NCBI GenBank assembly: GCA_905221605.1
Contig: CAJNDS010002780.1
Location: 216,336-280,335 of the forward strand
Length of the DNA: 64,000 nucleotides
DNA from: Symbiodinium natans
Taxonomy: Eukaryota; Sar; Dinophyceae; Suessiales; Symbiodiniaceae
Direction: 5' to 3'
Position 1 is the stretch's first letter. Every line of letters starts with the position of its first letter. The notes below the pieces were generated by a model, which was not told the origin of the DNA, did no database searches, and worked only from the letters and a program-made list of their open reading frames with translations. Position numbers and translations under genes: made by a program. Below, piece after piece: positions 32,170-42,357 of the stretch.

Positions 32170-33400
32170 TGGGTTTCAGTCTTTCGGGTGGTGTAAGACA
32201 TAGGAAATCTTTCTGTCAGGTTGCGGGGCATGGGATTTCTAATTTAGGGTCCCGTTATATGCTTCTTTTACACAAGGTTGTCCTTAAACGCAGACTTTCC
32301 ATGCTAAATGGAATAAAGGCGCGGGGAAACCGGGCTAACTTAATGTTAACTCGTGTGCGTGTACTTCGCGCACTTGCATTAGAAATTGATTTAATACGCC
32401 TTATGAGTAGATTTAATGGGTTTTGCTCGCTCTTTCCATTAGTAATCTCTTGAGCCACATTCAGACAACTAATGCCACGCAAGAATTTCTTATCTTACTT
32501 TCGTGTGTGGTCAAGAGAATGGTATTAGAGTGAGCTACATCCCCTAAACCCTAAACCCTATAAACCCTAAAAATCAACAATTAATGAGTCCTCTCTAAGT
32601 ATAGGGTAACCGGGGAATAATATTAAGATAGGAAATGGTTACCCTAAACCCTAAACCCTGCAAGTTACCTCTTTTCAATGGAGGCTCTGGTTGCATTCAT
32701 TTTATTCACGCGTATTCTGTTAGTAATCGGCCCGCGTGTATTTAGAACAGAAGTAATTCTGGACTGGCTCAACCCAAGCGCCCTCGTATTTAGGGTTTAG
32801 GGTTTAGGGTTTAGTGTTTAGGGTTTAGGGTTTAGGGTTTAGGGCGTCAAGGGCTGGCCACGGTTGATCTCCGACGTCACTAGCTAACATCATGCTTATC
32901 ATCCCCATGAACTTCAGTTCATGTTTGTTGCCGAGTTTCAGTTGCCAGCTTGCCGTCAATGTGCAAATTTAGAGCGAATCTCGTCGCTACACGGCGTCCT
33001 TGTGGGAAATTTATCTTCCCGATTGCAAGCTCTAAAAAAGAGTGTGCGTGTGTGTCTGTGTCAACAGTTTTTGCGAGCAAGCGTAAATGTGGGGATTCAC
33101 GAAAAGAAGAGACCCCCAACATAGACCCCCAATTAGTAGGATTCCCTTACATGTACCCCTGCGCGACCGTACGACCCGTTGACAAAAGTTTTGCCACTTT
33201 TCGGTTCAGCCGCAGCTTAGGCATTAGAGCTTCGTGTTTATAGGGCCCTCACAGCTGCAACACGCACAGGTTTCAACGAGGTTCAGCCTCTCGGTCCACA
33301 AGTGAGAGCCCAACATCTGCGTCATCACTATTGCCTTTGGATCTTACACATTCAACCCACGCCCAAGCAAGATTTCCTGAGAGATCGGCAAACCGCACTA
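32170..33400. other. AT-richer island, unidentified
   Basis: The composition differs from the surroundings, with few telomere-like units except at about 32540-32580, 32640-32660 and 32790-32845. Frames seen include KVVLKRRLSMLNGIKARGNR on the plus strand near 32276-32335 and a hydrophobic 40-codon frame from 32678 (MEALVAFILFTRILLVIGPR, then VFRTEVILDW), which runs into telomere-like units. Near 32921-33124 another frame reads MFVAEFQLPACRQCANLERI. None is recognised. A transposon remnant or transferred organelle DNA are possibilities I cannot test. Confidence 0.35.
32602..32646. repeat. Short element with perfect 10-bp inverted ends
   Basis: TAGGGTAACC at 32602-32611 and GGTTACCCTA at 32637-32646 are exact inverse copies around a 25-base AT-rich core. 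Confidence 0.8.
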
Positions 33401-34045
33401 TGCAGTTGAACCCTGAACCCTGAACCCTCAGACCAGCAACCCCCTAAACCCGAAACCCTAAGCCATAAACCCGAAACCCTGAACCCTAAACCCGAAACCC
33501 TAACCCTACACCCCCTAGCCCCTAAACCCCCGATAAGCCCAACACTCGAAGGTTGGAACTATGGCCTTTGGGATTTACAAGGATCCGAAGTATGGGCCCT
33601 CATTATGTGTAGTGTAACGGGGTTTAGGGTTTAGAGTTGAGGGCGACCGAAATTAAGGACCCATGCTTCGGATCCCCTAAACGCCCTACTGGCTCAAAAC
33701 TTCACAAAGCCACAAAGCCCTAAACCCTAAACCCTCGGGGGATGATGAAACCAACAGGCCGCAAAACCTCAGACCATGTCCCCCAAAGCCCCCCACAACC
33801 CAATGAACCTCCTAACAGTCCTAGCACCAAAGGAAGTGCCCTAAACCCTAAACCACAAAGGATTATAGTACCCTAAACCCTAAACCCCAAACCCCAAACC
33901 CCAAACCCCAAACCCCAAACCCCAAACCCCAAACCCCAAACCCCAAACCCCAAACCCCAAACCCCAAACCCTAAACCCTAAACCCTAAACCCTAAACCCT
34001 AAACCCTAGACCCTAAACAAAGGGTTATAAGTTATAAGTACCCTG
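33401..34045. repeat. Telomere-like region with homogeneous CCCCAAA array
   Basis: Mixed CCCTGAA, CCCGAAA and CCCTAAA units are at about 33410-33530. A CCCCAAA block of about 11 units is at about 33885-33968, continuing as CCCTAAA to about 34015. No gene is seen. Confidence 0.9.
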
Positions 34046-34140
34046 AACCTCCAAGCAGCTCTTCAGGCGCTACCGCGCCGAGCTGTGGCGCAGCACCCGA
34101 GCCGTTTACGCGGCGGTGCGCAGGGCAGAGATTCTGGGGG
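34046..34140 (+). other. Exon-like fragment, unrecognised
   Basis: Reads KQLFRRYRAELWRSTRAVYA, then AVRRAEILG, in one frame, bounded by telomere-like DNA on the left and a GT-containing segment on the right. Basic and helical-looking. No domain is recognised. Confidence 0.35.
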
Positions 34141-34469
34141 TTTCCAAAGTTGGGGGTACCTTCTTTGGCTCCGTATTCTAAGGGAATCTGATTATTTGGG
34201 GTTTCAAGGAGTACCCCCAGATTGAGCTTGTGTTGTTCGAGTTTAGTTCTTAAGGTTGGAAACCCGAAACCTTGAATCCTAAACCCTAAACCCTAGACCA
34301 TTAAGCGCTAAACCCGAAGCTGGGTTAGGGTTCAGGGTTCAGGGTTCAGGGTTCAGGGTTCAGGGTTCAGGCATCAGGATTTAGGCATTAGGGTTTAGGG
34401 TTTAGGGCTTAGGGTTTAGGGTTTAGGGTTTAAACCTTAGGGTTTAGGATTGAGGGCTAGGACCCCCGA
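34141..34469. repeat. Spacer and TTCAGGG/TTTAGGG patch
   Basis: The patch at about 34320-34450 begins with about six homogeneous TTCAGGG units. The preceding spacer has no recognised gene. Confidence 0.8.
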
Positions 34470-34604
34470 CTTGGGCAGCCCGGTGGTGCCCTTTTGTCGT
34501 GTGTTTTTGGTTCAAGGTTCCCTGATAAAGCAAACCAACCCCAAAAATGGTTTCGGGTTTAGGGCTTGGGCTTTAGGACTTGATTTGGTGCCTGGGCTAC
34601 CGAG
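34470..34604. mobile_element. Family 1 TIR element with internal telomere-like insert
   Basis: The left end CTTGGGCAGCCCGGTGG and the right end GTGCCTGGGCTACCGAG are imperfect inverses. The interior contains GGTTCAAGGTTCCCTGATAA and AACCAACCCC. Near the right end ATGGTT is followed by degenerate TTTAGGG-like units absent from the reference copy at 21655-21765. Confidence 0.7.
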
Positions 34605-35895
34605 TAGGTCTCTAAGATGCGAGGGTGTTGTGGAGCTTGAGTTGGTTAGGGTGTAGGCTTTAGGGTCTAATTAGGCTTTAGGGTTTAGGGTTTAGGGTCT
34701 AGGGTTTAGGGTTTAGGGTTTACGGTTTAGGGTTTAGGGTTTAGACCCGGAACCCTAAACGTAGCAGTTCTAGTCTGTACCACTCAAATTGTATTCACCC
34801 GTACAACCCTTTACGGGAAGACTAGTAGCCCTAAACCCTAAACCCGAAACCCTAAACCCGAAACCCTAATGTCTTTCAACCCTAAAGACCTGAGCCCTGA
34901 TCAGGCTGCCTCCGAACTGGCAGAGCGGGTCCAGGGCATCCGTACAAAAAAGAACATGGTTTAGGGTTTTGAGGTTGAGGGCTTTAGGGGTTTAGGGGTT
35001 TTTGTGGGTTTTAGGGTTTACTTTTTGCGCGGGCGAGCCGAAGGTTTTCCAGGCGCACGGGGTTTAGGGTTTAGGGTTTCGGGTTTATTCCGGGGTTAGG
35101 GTCTAGGGTCGAAGGTCTGGGGTCTAGGGTTTGGGTTCCCTGCGTCATGAAGCCGTGTGGTTAGATCCTGCCGGATCGAATCTAAGCCCCCCAGCCTTCA
35201 AACCCAAAACCCGTACTCGGCTGCGAACCCTAAACCCTGAACCCTCAACCCTAAACCCTAAACCCTAAACACAGGGCTCAGGGCAGTAGAGAGTCGCGAT
35301 TGTAGGGCACAGGGTGCGCATTTGAGGATGAAGAGTCCTTGAGGCTTATGGGGTTTGGGTTTGTTTGTCTGTTTTTTAAGTACCCGAAACCCTAAACCCT
35401 AAACCTAAGGTTTAAAGACTTGGGGGGTCTAGGTTCCTGTTAGCATGTAGGGTTTAGCGTCTGTCCGTTGCTGGCCCCATCAAGCAATGAAGCACCGATT
35501 TGATTCTCAGTCTATTCGGGAAGGGAGTATGAAAGGCCATTGAGAGTTGCTCTGAACCCCAAGCCCTAAACCCTAACCCGAAACCCGAGCTTCAGGGTTT
35601 GCTGGAAACTGTGGGGTTTGTGAGGTTCGGAACAACTTTTGTGTTTGGTGCTGTGTATCTGGAAAGACCCCGGAGAAAGCGCGTATCAAAACCCTAAACT
35701 CTAAACTCTAAACCCTAAACCCTAAACCCTAAACCCTAAACCCTAAACCCTAAACCCTAAACCCTAAACCCTAAACCCCCAGGCCATTTTGTTCAAGAGC
35801 ATCTTCCACTGAAAGGCAATCTGTCGCCATGGCAAAAGTGTCGGCATGCTCTCCGTACCCGCTTCCTCTGGGGCCTCCTGCCCTACGAACCTTAG
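34605..35895. repeat. Telomere-like patches with spacers
   Basis: TTTAGGG-type units lie at about 34645-34745. CCCTAAA/CCCGAAA units lie at about 34830-34870 and 35225-35270. A CCCTAAA array is at about 35692-35776. Spacers at about 34880-35220, 35280-35560 and 35780-35890 contain no recognised gene. Confidence 0.75.
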
Positions 35896-36003
35896 CGGTT
35901 TAGGGTTTAGGGTTTAGGGTTTAGGGTTTAGGGTTTAGGGTTTAGGGTTTAGGGTTTAGGGTTTAGGGTTTAGGGCTCAGGGTTCAGGGTTTAGAGTTTA
36001 GGG
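35896..36003. repeat. TTTAGGG array
   Basis: About 14 tandem units immediately before a family 4 element. Confidence 0.96.
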
Positions 36004-36104
36004 TAGTAGCTGAGTGAGTACACTTTACACTTTTTCGGATACTATCATCCCCTATAGAACTGAAAGTGTACACTTTTTGGGGGCTTATGAAGTCAGCAAC
36101 TAAG
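36004..36104. mobile_element. Family 4 TIR element ending at a splice-like acceptor
   Basis: The left end is TAGTAGCTGAGTGAGTACAC and the right end AAGTCAGCAACTAAG is its imperfect inverse. The core TATCATCCCCTATAGAACTG matches copies at 40427-40523 and 57845-57945. The last bases CTAAG are followed by G and a coding-like frame. Confidence 0.65.
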
Positions 36105-36332
36105 GAACTCCTCTTCCTGCCCCAGGGCTGGTGGCAAGGCCCACCCAAGCTGGTGGCAGGATCCAAGACGCTGGCGCCATCGCACCCACTGCTCCAGCCC
36201 TCAAGACGTTCGGAATTCAGGTGGGAGTAGCCCTAAACCCTAAACCAAACCCTAAACCCTAAACCCTAAACCCTAAACCCGCAGGTGTCTTCGGCCGCGG
36301 CTGTCGAGCAAACTGCCAAGCACCTTGGCTGA
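36105..36332 (+). CDS. 3' end of an unrecognised gene, two exons with a telomere-repeat intron
   Basis: Exon one (36105-36220) reads TPLPAPGLVARPTQAGGR then ...IAPTAPALKTFGIQ. The proposed intron 36221-36284 starts GTGGGAGTAG, contains about seven AAACCCT units, and ends CCCGCAG. Exon two (36285-36332) continues in phase as VSSAAAVEQTAKHLG and then TGA. The exon one acceptor would be the end of the family 4 element. CAGGTG occurs at both intron boundaries, as expected if an insertion duplicated a splice-like site. The Pro/Ala-rich tail shows no domain. The rest of the gene was not found. Confidence 0.45.
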
Positions 36333-36348
36333 TCAAACCCTAACTGGG

Positions 36349-36464
36349 TTTTGGAGTACTATATTTGGTTTAGGGTTTAGGGTTTAGGGTTTAGGGTTTA
36401 GGGTTCCTACTATAGATACTTTTACCTAAAAAGTATATACTTTTTTCCAGGGTCTACTCCAAAG
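36349..36464. mobile_element. Family 2 TIR element with internal TTTAGGG units
   Basis: The left end GTTTTGGAGTACTATA and right end TCTACTCCAAAG are inverses over about ten bases. Five TTTAGGG units sit inside the left part. The core TACCTAAAAAGTATATACTT is shared with the other copies. Confidence 0.7.
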
Positions 36465-38265
36465 GTGGGCTAACGACCTCAGCACCAACTGCTTGCGAAA
36501 AGGGTTCCAAGGTATGTGGTGGGTTTAGGGTTTCGGGTTTAGGGTTTCGGGCTTAGGGTTTCGGGTTTAGGGTTTCGGGTTTAGGGTTTCGGGTTTAGGG
36601 TTTGGGGTTTAGGGTTTAGGGTTTAGGGTTTAGGTCCCTAACAGCCCTTCGAGCTTAGCCTTCTGAAGCCCAAAATCTGAGCTGCGACGTCGAAGCATCT
36701 ACTTGCAGAATATGCGTCGTTTTCTTGCAATGGGTTGGGGTCAGCATCCTGAACCCTAAACCCTAAACCCTAAACCCTAAACCCTAAACCCTAAACCCTA
36801 AACCCTAAACCCTGTGGCCGACAGCGCCACAGAAAGGCGCCGACTCCAGAAGTCAAAACCCTGAGCTGCCCCAAAGCAAAAACGACACCCTAAACCCCCC
36901 CAACCCTTAAAGCCCTTAGGGTCTAGGGTCTAGGGTCTAAGGTTTCGGGTTTCAACCCACGGCTTCGGGCCTTTGGTTTGGGGTTTAGGGTTTAGGGTTT
37001 AGGGTTTAGGATTTGGGGTTTGGGGTTTAGGGAAGCCCCTTTCAAGCAACAAGGGCACCCTCGTTCTACAGGGCTTACGGTTTTTTGTATGGCCAATTCA
37101 GGGTCTAGGGTTTGGGTCTATCGAGCTTAGGAGGCCTAAACCCCTAAACCCTCAGGGTTGAGGTGTTCAGAAGTTAGGGTTTCGGGGTTAAGGTGTATGC
37201 GTTACACGGTAAGACCCCAATTAAACCCTAAACCCTAAGCCGAAACCCTAAACCCTAAACCCCAAACCCCCAAGCTCTGAGGTACTACGAGACGTGGACA
37301 AGTTTCGAGTCCTGCAGCCTTGAGGAGGAAAACGGTATGGCGGGATCGCTAGGCTCAAGTTATAGGGTTCTTAAGGGACGAGGTGGTTCAAGGAATTTAG
37401 GGTTTAGGGTTTAGGGTTTAGGGTTAGGGTTTAGGGTTTAGGGTTTAGGCTTTAGGGTTTAGGGTTTTGGGTTTTGGGTTTTGGGTTTTAGGATTTTAGG
37501 GTTTAGGGTTTAGGGTTTAGGGTTTAGGGTTTAGGGTTTAGGGTTTAGGGTTTAGGGTTTTAAGGTTTTAAGGTTGAGGGCTTTAGGGTTTAGGGTTTAG
37601 GGTTTAGGGTTTAGGGTTTAGGGTTTAGGGTTTAGGGTTTAGGGTTTAGGAACACTCCCCACTCCCTAAGGCTCCCAAGGCTTCCCTAAGGTTCCCTAGG
37701 TACCTACCCCACATGACCCCCCTCCGTTAAGAACCTTATAGGGAGTAGGGTGTAGGGTTCAGGGTTCAGGGTTCCGGGTTTAGGGTTTAGGGTTTGAGGG
37801 GGGTATGTAAGCCAAGGATCCCACTCCCCACTACTCCCTAAGGCTCCCTCAGCTTCCCTAAGATTCCCTAGGTGCGTACCCCCATGAACCCCCCTCCAGG
37901 TGTTCCTAAATCCTAAACCCCAAACCCTAAACCCTAAGCCAAAGATGTTGTTTGAAGGCGTGGTTGTGATTAATTTTGCAGATTGTCTGAACCCAAAGCC
38001 CAAACCCTAGACACCCCTAAATGGAAGCCCTCCCGTACCCTCGATATTCAATTCCAAAGCATACGTTTATGAGGGTTCAGGAAGTTAAGGGATTAAAAGA
38101 GGGACCATTATACGGGACCTTAGGGGTTCTTTGGGGGGTGTTTAGGGCCTACTTACGTACATAGGGATTGCATAAGATACATATACGGGTTATATAGGGG
38201 AATAAGATTAAGGGTTCCTTGCAGGGGTACCTCCTTCTACAACTTAACTGACCAAGCTCTTCTGC
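36465..38265. repeat. Telomere-like arrays and spacers, with one family 6 element
   Basis: GGGTTTC/TTTAGGG alternating units lie at about 36520-36635, a CCCTAAA array at about 36750-36812, TTTAGGG arrays at about 36980-37030, and a long TTTAGGG/TTTTGGG array at about 37395-37652. At about 38200-38225 GGGGAATAAGATTAAGGGTT is the inverse of a sequence near 41404-41425 (family 6). No gene is recognised. Confidence 0.8.
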
Positions 38266-38450
38266 AGCCAGCCAAAGATTGGATGAAGGAGGAAGATGGC
38301 GGAGGAGCGTGGCCCGCCAACTCCTTAGGGTTTAGGGTTTAGGGTGCTGGGTTCCTTGGGGAAGTGCCACAAGCCGCGCCGTGCGGACCTGGATTGGGAC
38401 GAGGACGACGAGCATGTGGTTACACGCCCGCGAACGCCCCGCTGACGTCG
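38266..38450 (+). other. Two exon-like fragments separated by TTTAGGG units
   Basis: After an acceptor-like TTCTGCAG the sequence reads QPAKDWMKEEDGGGAWPANS, then about two TTTAGGG units, then CHKPRRADLDWDEDDEHVVT and RPRTPR with a stop. The acidic DWDEDDE stretch looks like true coding. No family is recognised. Confidence 0.35.
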
Positions 38451-40426
38451 AACCATGTGTCGTGGATTCGACCCTAAACCCTGAACCCTAAACCCTGAAC
38501 CCTGAACCCTATACCCTAAACCCTAAACCCCAAACCCTACTGAGGTTTTGCGTTGGATGGAAATATCTGCCCTAAACCCTAAACCCTAACCCTATTAGCC
38601 CTATGTACCCCATTTAGCCTCAAGAACCTCGACACGGCCCCAAAACCATAAGCCTTAAAAGTACAGAACGGGTCTGGTTTCTCTCGAAACCATTAGGACT
38701 CCTGAGTGAAATCTTAAGCCCGAAACCCTCCCGCTAAAAGCAAAAAAGGAACGGCTCCCTAAACCCTAACCCTAAACCCTAGCCGTAAACCCTGACCCTC
38801 AACCCTAAACCCTAACCCTAAACCCTAAACCCTAGGCTTTAGGGGGGCCTGTGCAGGAGAAGATCGCAGCAGGCATCCGCGATGTTTTCCTGAACGAAAT
38901 GCAGCGGGCCTTCCCAGGCAAGGGGGTACTTGGGTGTAACCCTAAACCCTAAACCCTAAACCCTGAACCCTGTGGTGCATCACGAGGGCCCTGCACCTAG
39001 GGTCGGGGGGTTCCTACCCCAAAACCCTAAGCCCTAAACCCTAAACCCTAAACCCTAAACCCTAAACCGCAGACTATGGTTTAGGCTTGGAGCTTAAGAT
39101 TTTCTGGGCTTCGGGTGTCTGGCTTAGGGCACAGGTCCATGCCATAAACCCCAAGCCCTAAACCCTAAGCCCCAAACCCCAGACCCCAGACCCCAAACCC
39201 TAAACCCCAAACCCCAAACCCCAAACTCTAAACCCTAAACCCTAAACCCTAAACCCTAAACCCTAAACCCTAAACCCTAAACCCTAAACCCTAAACCCTA
39301 AACCCTAAACCCTAGCCTTAAACCCTAAACCCCAAGCCCTACACCCCGAACCCCCAAAAGGATGGCAGAAATCCGACCTTCGGATCTTGGACTGCGGCCG
39401 CCCGGCTCAGGGTTAGGTCTTCGGCTTGCCTGAGAGGTTTAGGATTCTTTAGGTTTCTAATGGCTTTCTATAGGCTTTTTAGGGTTTGGGGTTTAGGTTT
39501 CAGGGTTCAGGGTTCAGGGTTTAGGTGTCTTTAGGTGTCTTTAGGTTTATTTAGGCTTCCACAGGTTTCGAAAGGTTTCTTTAGGTTTCTAGAGGTTGCT
39601 TTGGGTTCTATAGATTGGCATAGGCTTTTCAAAGGGATCTGTTTTTTTTGCATAGGTTTTTTTGCAGAATTGTTATGGCGTTTTCGAAGGGTTGTTTATG
39701 TAAGGTTCTTTACTGGGTTGTAGTAGGGTTGCTATAGCTTTTTGTTGCCTTGCTGGGAGTTTGCTTCCAGGGCTTTTGGTTGTTCGGTTTTCTGGCTTGG
39801 CGTTGCCATGGGGTTTTGGAGGGTTGGGGGCCGCAGGTGGTTCTGGGATGTGGGAGGTTTTGGGAGGCTTGAGCAGTTGAATGCAAAACGCCTTAGACCT
39901 TCCATGTATAAGGGGGTTTAGGGTTTTGGGTCTCTGTGATGCTATTGGAATGCACCTGATCAACATAGGTGGGTGACCGGTGAGTGTGTTGGGTGTCGTT
40001 TTGGGGACACGAGAAATGGAACCTATAAGCCCTCACATAGAGTCCCCTGCAGGGAATGCGTCCCCCACTAATTTCTTCTCCTTTTTTCATGTGTTGTGGG
40101 TTTAGGGTTTAGGGTCTAGGGTTTAGGGTATCTGTATCCTAAACCTGAAACCAAAACCCTCAACCTACGAGTTAGGGGTTTCTGTCGCGGTGTACTCCAG
40201 CTGTTTGCGCTTCCCTAGGCCCTAAACCTAACCCTCCCCCCCAAGAGGCGAAAGGCCTTTCCTATGTAGACGATCGCAAGAAAAAACAAGAAGTAGTAGT
40301 AAGGAAACCCTAAACTCTAAACCCAAAAACCTAACCCCATAGTACTATCCACATTCATAAAGCCTAAACCTAAACCCATATATAGTACTATCGACACTCA
40401 TAATCATCATCAGAGCACTTAGTCAT
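38451..40426. repeat. Telomere-like arrays, exon-like fragment, TTTAGGTTTC-rich block
   Basis: CCCTAAA arrays lie at about 38470-38540, 38940-38970, 39025-39070 and 39220-39318. An exon-like frame VQEKIAAGIRDVFLNEMQRA lies at about 38853-38925. A degenerate TTTAGGTTTC-rich block spans about 39430-39760. Other open frames (for example 39673-39966 minus) are low-complexity. Confidence 0.65.
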
Positions 40427-40523
40427 TAGTAGCTGAATGAGTACACTTTACGCGTTTTGGGATACGATAATCCCCTATAGCACTGAAAGCTGACATTTTT
40501 TCGGGGCTTATGAGCTCATCTAC
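40427..40523. mobile_element. Family 4 TIR element
   Basis: Left AGTAGCTGAATGAGTACACT and core GATAATCCCCTATAGCACTG match the family. The right end GGGGCTTATGAGCTCATCTA is more diverged than in the copy at 36004-36104. Confidence 0.55.
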
Positions 40524-40562
40524 ACCCTAAACCCTAAACCCCAAACCCTAAACCCGTGTGCT

Positions 40563-40635
40563 GAGCCTCAAGCCCAGGTTGCGGCATCGGAAGGGACCTG
40601 GCAGCCTTCAAGGAATTGGGCTACGAATGTGAAGG
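40563..40635 (+). other. Exon-like fragment with a methyltransferase-like motif (copy 1)
   Basis: One frame reads SSPGCGIGRDLAAFKELGYE then CEG. GCGxGRDLA fits motif I (the SAM-binding loop) of class I methyltransferases. A diverged twin reads GCGSGRDLASFKRMGCTCEG near 53846-53905. Telomere-like repeats flank both. This is a fragment only, and the family call rests on a short motif. Confidence 0.4.
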
Positions 40636-41066
40636 CTTTAGGGTTTAGGGTTCAGGGTTTAGGGTTTAGGGGTTGAGGGTTTAGGGTTTAAGGGTTTAGT
40701 GGTTGAGGCCTTCGAGTTCACGATTTAGGGTTTAGATTTTGGGTTTGGGTTTTTGGGTTTAGGGAACCTTAAACCCTAAGCCCTAACCCTAAACCCTAAA
40801 CCCTAAACCCTAAACCCTAAACCCTAAACCCTAAACCCTAAACCCTAAACCCTAAACCCTAAACCCTAAACCCTAAACCCTAAACCCCGAGATTCTGGGG
40901 TTCAATCTGACTTGCCCGCCGGAGGCTTTGATCCGTGCCCGCAGGTGGTCGCCAAGGCCCGAGCCAGAACCTTTGACAGAAGTACTGGGGTTTAGGGTTT
41001 ATGGTTTAGGGTTTAGGGTTTGGGATATAGGGTTTGGGGCTTAGGGTTTAGGATGTAGGGTTTAGG
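40636..41066. repeat. Telomere-like arrays with exon-like fragment
   Basis: A CCCTAAA array is at about 40776-40886. A possible exon after GCCCGCAG at about 40944 reads VVAKARARTFDRSTG. Mixed TTTAGGG units flank it. Confidence 0.7.
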
Positions 41067-41240
41067 GTTGAGGGGTTGAGGGGTTGAGGGGTTGAGGAGT
41101 TGAGGGGTTGAGGGGTTGAGGGGTTGAGGGGTTGAGGGGTTGAGGCGGTTGAGGGGTTGAGGGGTTGAGGGGTTGAGCGGTTTGGGGGTTGAGGGGTTGA
41201 GGGGTTGAGGGGGTTGCGGGAGTTGAGGGGCTTAGGGGTT
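41067..41240. repeat. GGGGTTGA octamer array
   Basis: About 20 tandem GGGGTTGA units with a few expanded ones. It differs from the heptamer in both length and sequence. Confidence 0.95.
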
Positions 41241-41369
41241 TAATTAGGGGGTTTAGGGTTTGGGGGTTGAAGTGCCCAAGTGTGCCGATTGTCGACCGGG
41301 GGGTTTGTCCTTGAGAGAGCTAGTCACCTCCAAACCTGAAACCCTAAGCCCTAAACACCCGAGAGTTTG

Positions 41370-41470
41370 TATTGAGGGGTATAAGGAGTGACCCCCTAGA
41401 CGGGACCCTTAATCTTATTCCCCTACAAAACCTCTACATAGACCTTAATCGGCCCCTGTAGAAGGGCTTG
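41370..41470. mobile_element. Family 6 element, inverted relative to about 38100-38240
   Basis: GGGACCCTTAATCTTATTCC, then CCTACA, is the inverse of a sequence near 38200-38225, and CCCCTGTAGAAGGG resembles the inverse of 38223-38240. Ends are not well defined. Confidence 0.4.
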
Positions 41471-41740
41471 CTCGGTTTGATTAGGAATTCATCCAGCGCA
41501 GGGCAGATATGTTCCTAATCTTGCACATCCCCCCCCCCCCCCATGCGCACAAAAACTGCACCGAAGCACGCAAAGCCAGAAAGCCCGAAACCCCCCAAGC
41601 CCTGCAGGCCCTGAACCCTCAAACCCCTAAGCGACAGACCACAACACCCGAAGCCCAAAACCTCAACACCCTGAACTCTAAACCCTAACTCCTAAAAACC
41701 CTAAACCTTAAACCGCAACCCTAAACCCTAAACCCTAAAC
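41471..41740. repeat. Spacer with C run and degenerate CCCTAAA units
   Basis: A 14-C run at about 41529-41542 is followed by A/C-rich degenerate units. There is no gene. Confidence 0.7.
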
Positions 41741-42058
41741 CTTGGCAATACTTGCTTTAAGTACGATATTCCTGGCGCAGACTTGCCTGTCGAAGTTGTG
41801 CAGAAGAGTGCAAAGAACAACTGCTATCACATCCCGCGCCCTTTGCTTGATCCAGCTCTGGAGCAAAACGTGGCGCGACTTGAGCAATTCTACGAGCAAA
41901 CCTTCTGGTGCAATCTGACAGTGTTCGAGTGCTTCCAATCGGCAATTGCGATCGCCAAGCGTGGCCTGAACGTGGACAGATGCTTCATAGGTATTTCGCC
42001 GGGCGGCGTGGGCCAAAGTTTATATTCACTGCATATATCTGAAAGGTTCAAGCCCTAA
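41741..42058 (+). pseudogene. P-loop NTPase-like fragment between telomere-like arrays
   Basis: The frame is open upstream of the first in-frame TTG and reads LGNTCFKYDIPGADLPVEVV onward, with NLTVFECFQSAIAIAKRGLN and VDRCFIGISPGGVGQSLYSL. SPGGVGQS resembles a Walker A loop with Gln in place of the usual Lys. The context reminds me of D5-like/SF3 helicase-type proteins of mobile elements, but I cannot confirm this. It is cut off at both ends: CCCTAAA units on the left, and on the right a TAA formed as the frame enters AAACCCT-like units. It may be a captured fragment rather than a gene. Confidence 0.4.
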
Positions 42059-42248
42059 AGACCGAAACCCTAAACCCTGAACTCTGAACCCTAAACCCCA
42101 AACCCTAAACCCGAAAACCCAGCACTAAAGACCCTAAAGACCCTGAAGACCCTAAAGACCCTAAAGACCCTAAAACCCCACAAGCCGCACCGGTTTCATC
42201 CTGGCCTTCAGACTGCAAAGCCGCAAGGGCCAAATCCTGGATTCTGGC
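42059..42248. repeat. Degenerate CCCTAAA/CCCTAAAGA units
   Basis: A short AAAGACCCT nonamer series lies at about 42125-42172, then an unrecognised spacer. Confidence 0.8.
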
Positions 42249-42249
42249 A

Positions 42250-42357
42250 ACCTTATTAACCAATTATAACTGTACTTATAGCCCACTTATAAGCCCCTTA
42301 AGTGCCCTGATTTGGTTATCAGTACAGTTATAGGTACAGTTATAGTTGGTTATTGAG
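42250..42357. mobile_element. Family 8 palindromic element
   Basis: The left part (ATTAACCAATTATAACTGTA, from about 42255) and right part (TACAGTTATAGTTGGTTATT, to about 42353) are inverse copies with about three mismatches over 24 bases. ACTTATAGCCCACTTATAAG lies in the interior. Non-coding and foldback-like. Confidence 0.7.

Noticed and set aside
31857-32453. A 198-codon protein with GFIGFI and VYRVYR repeats
   Set aside because: Half of it is translation of the GGGTTTATA array. The non-repeat tail is noted under the AT-richer island.
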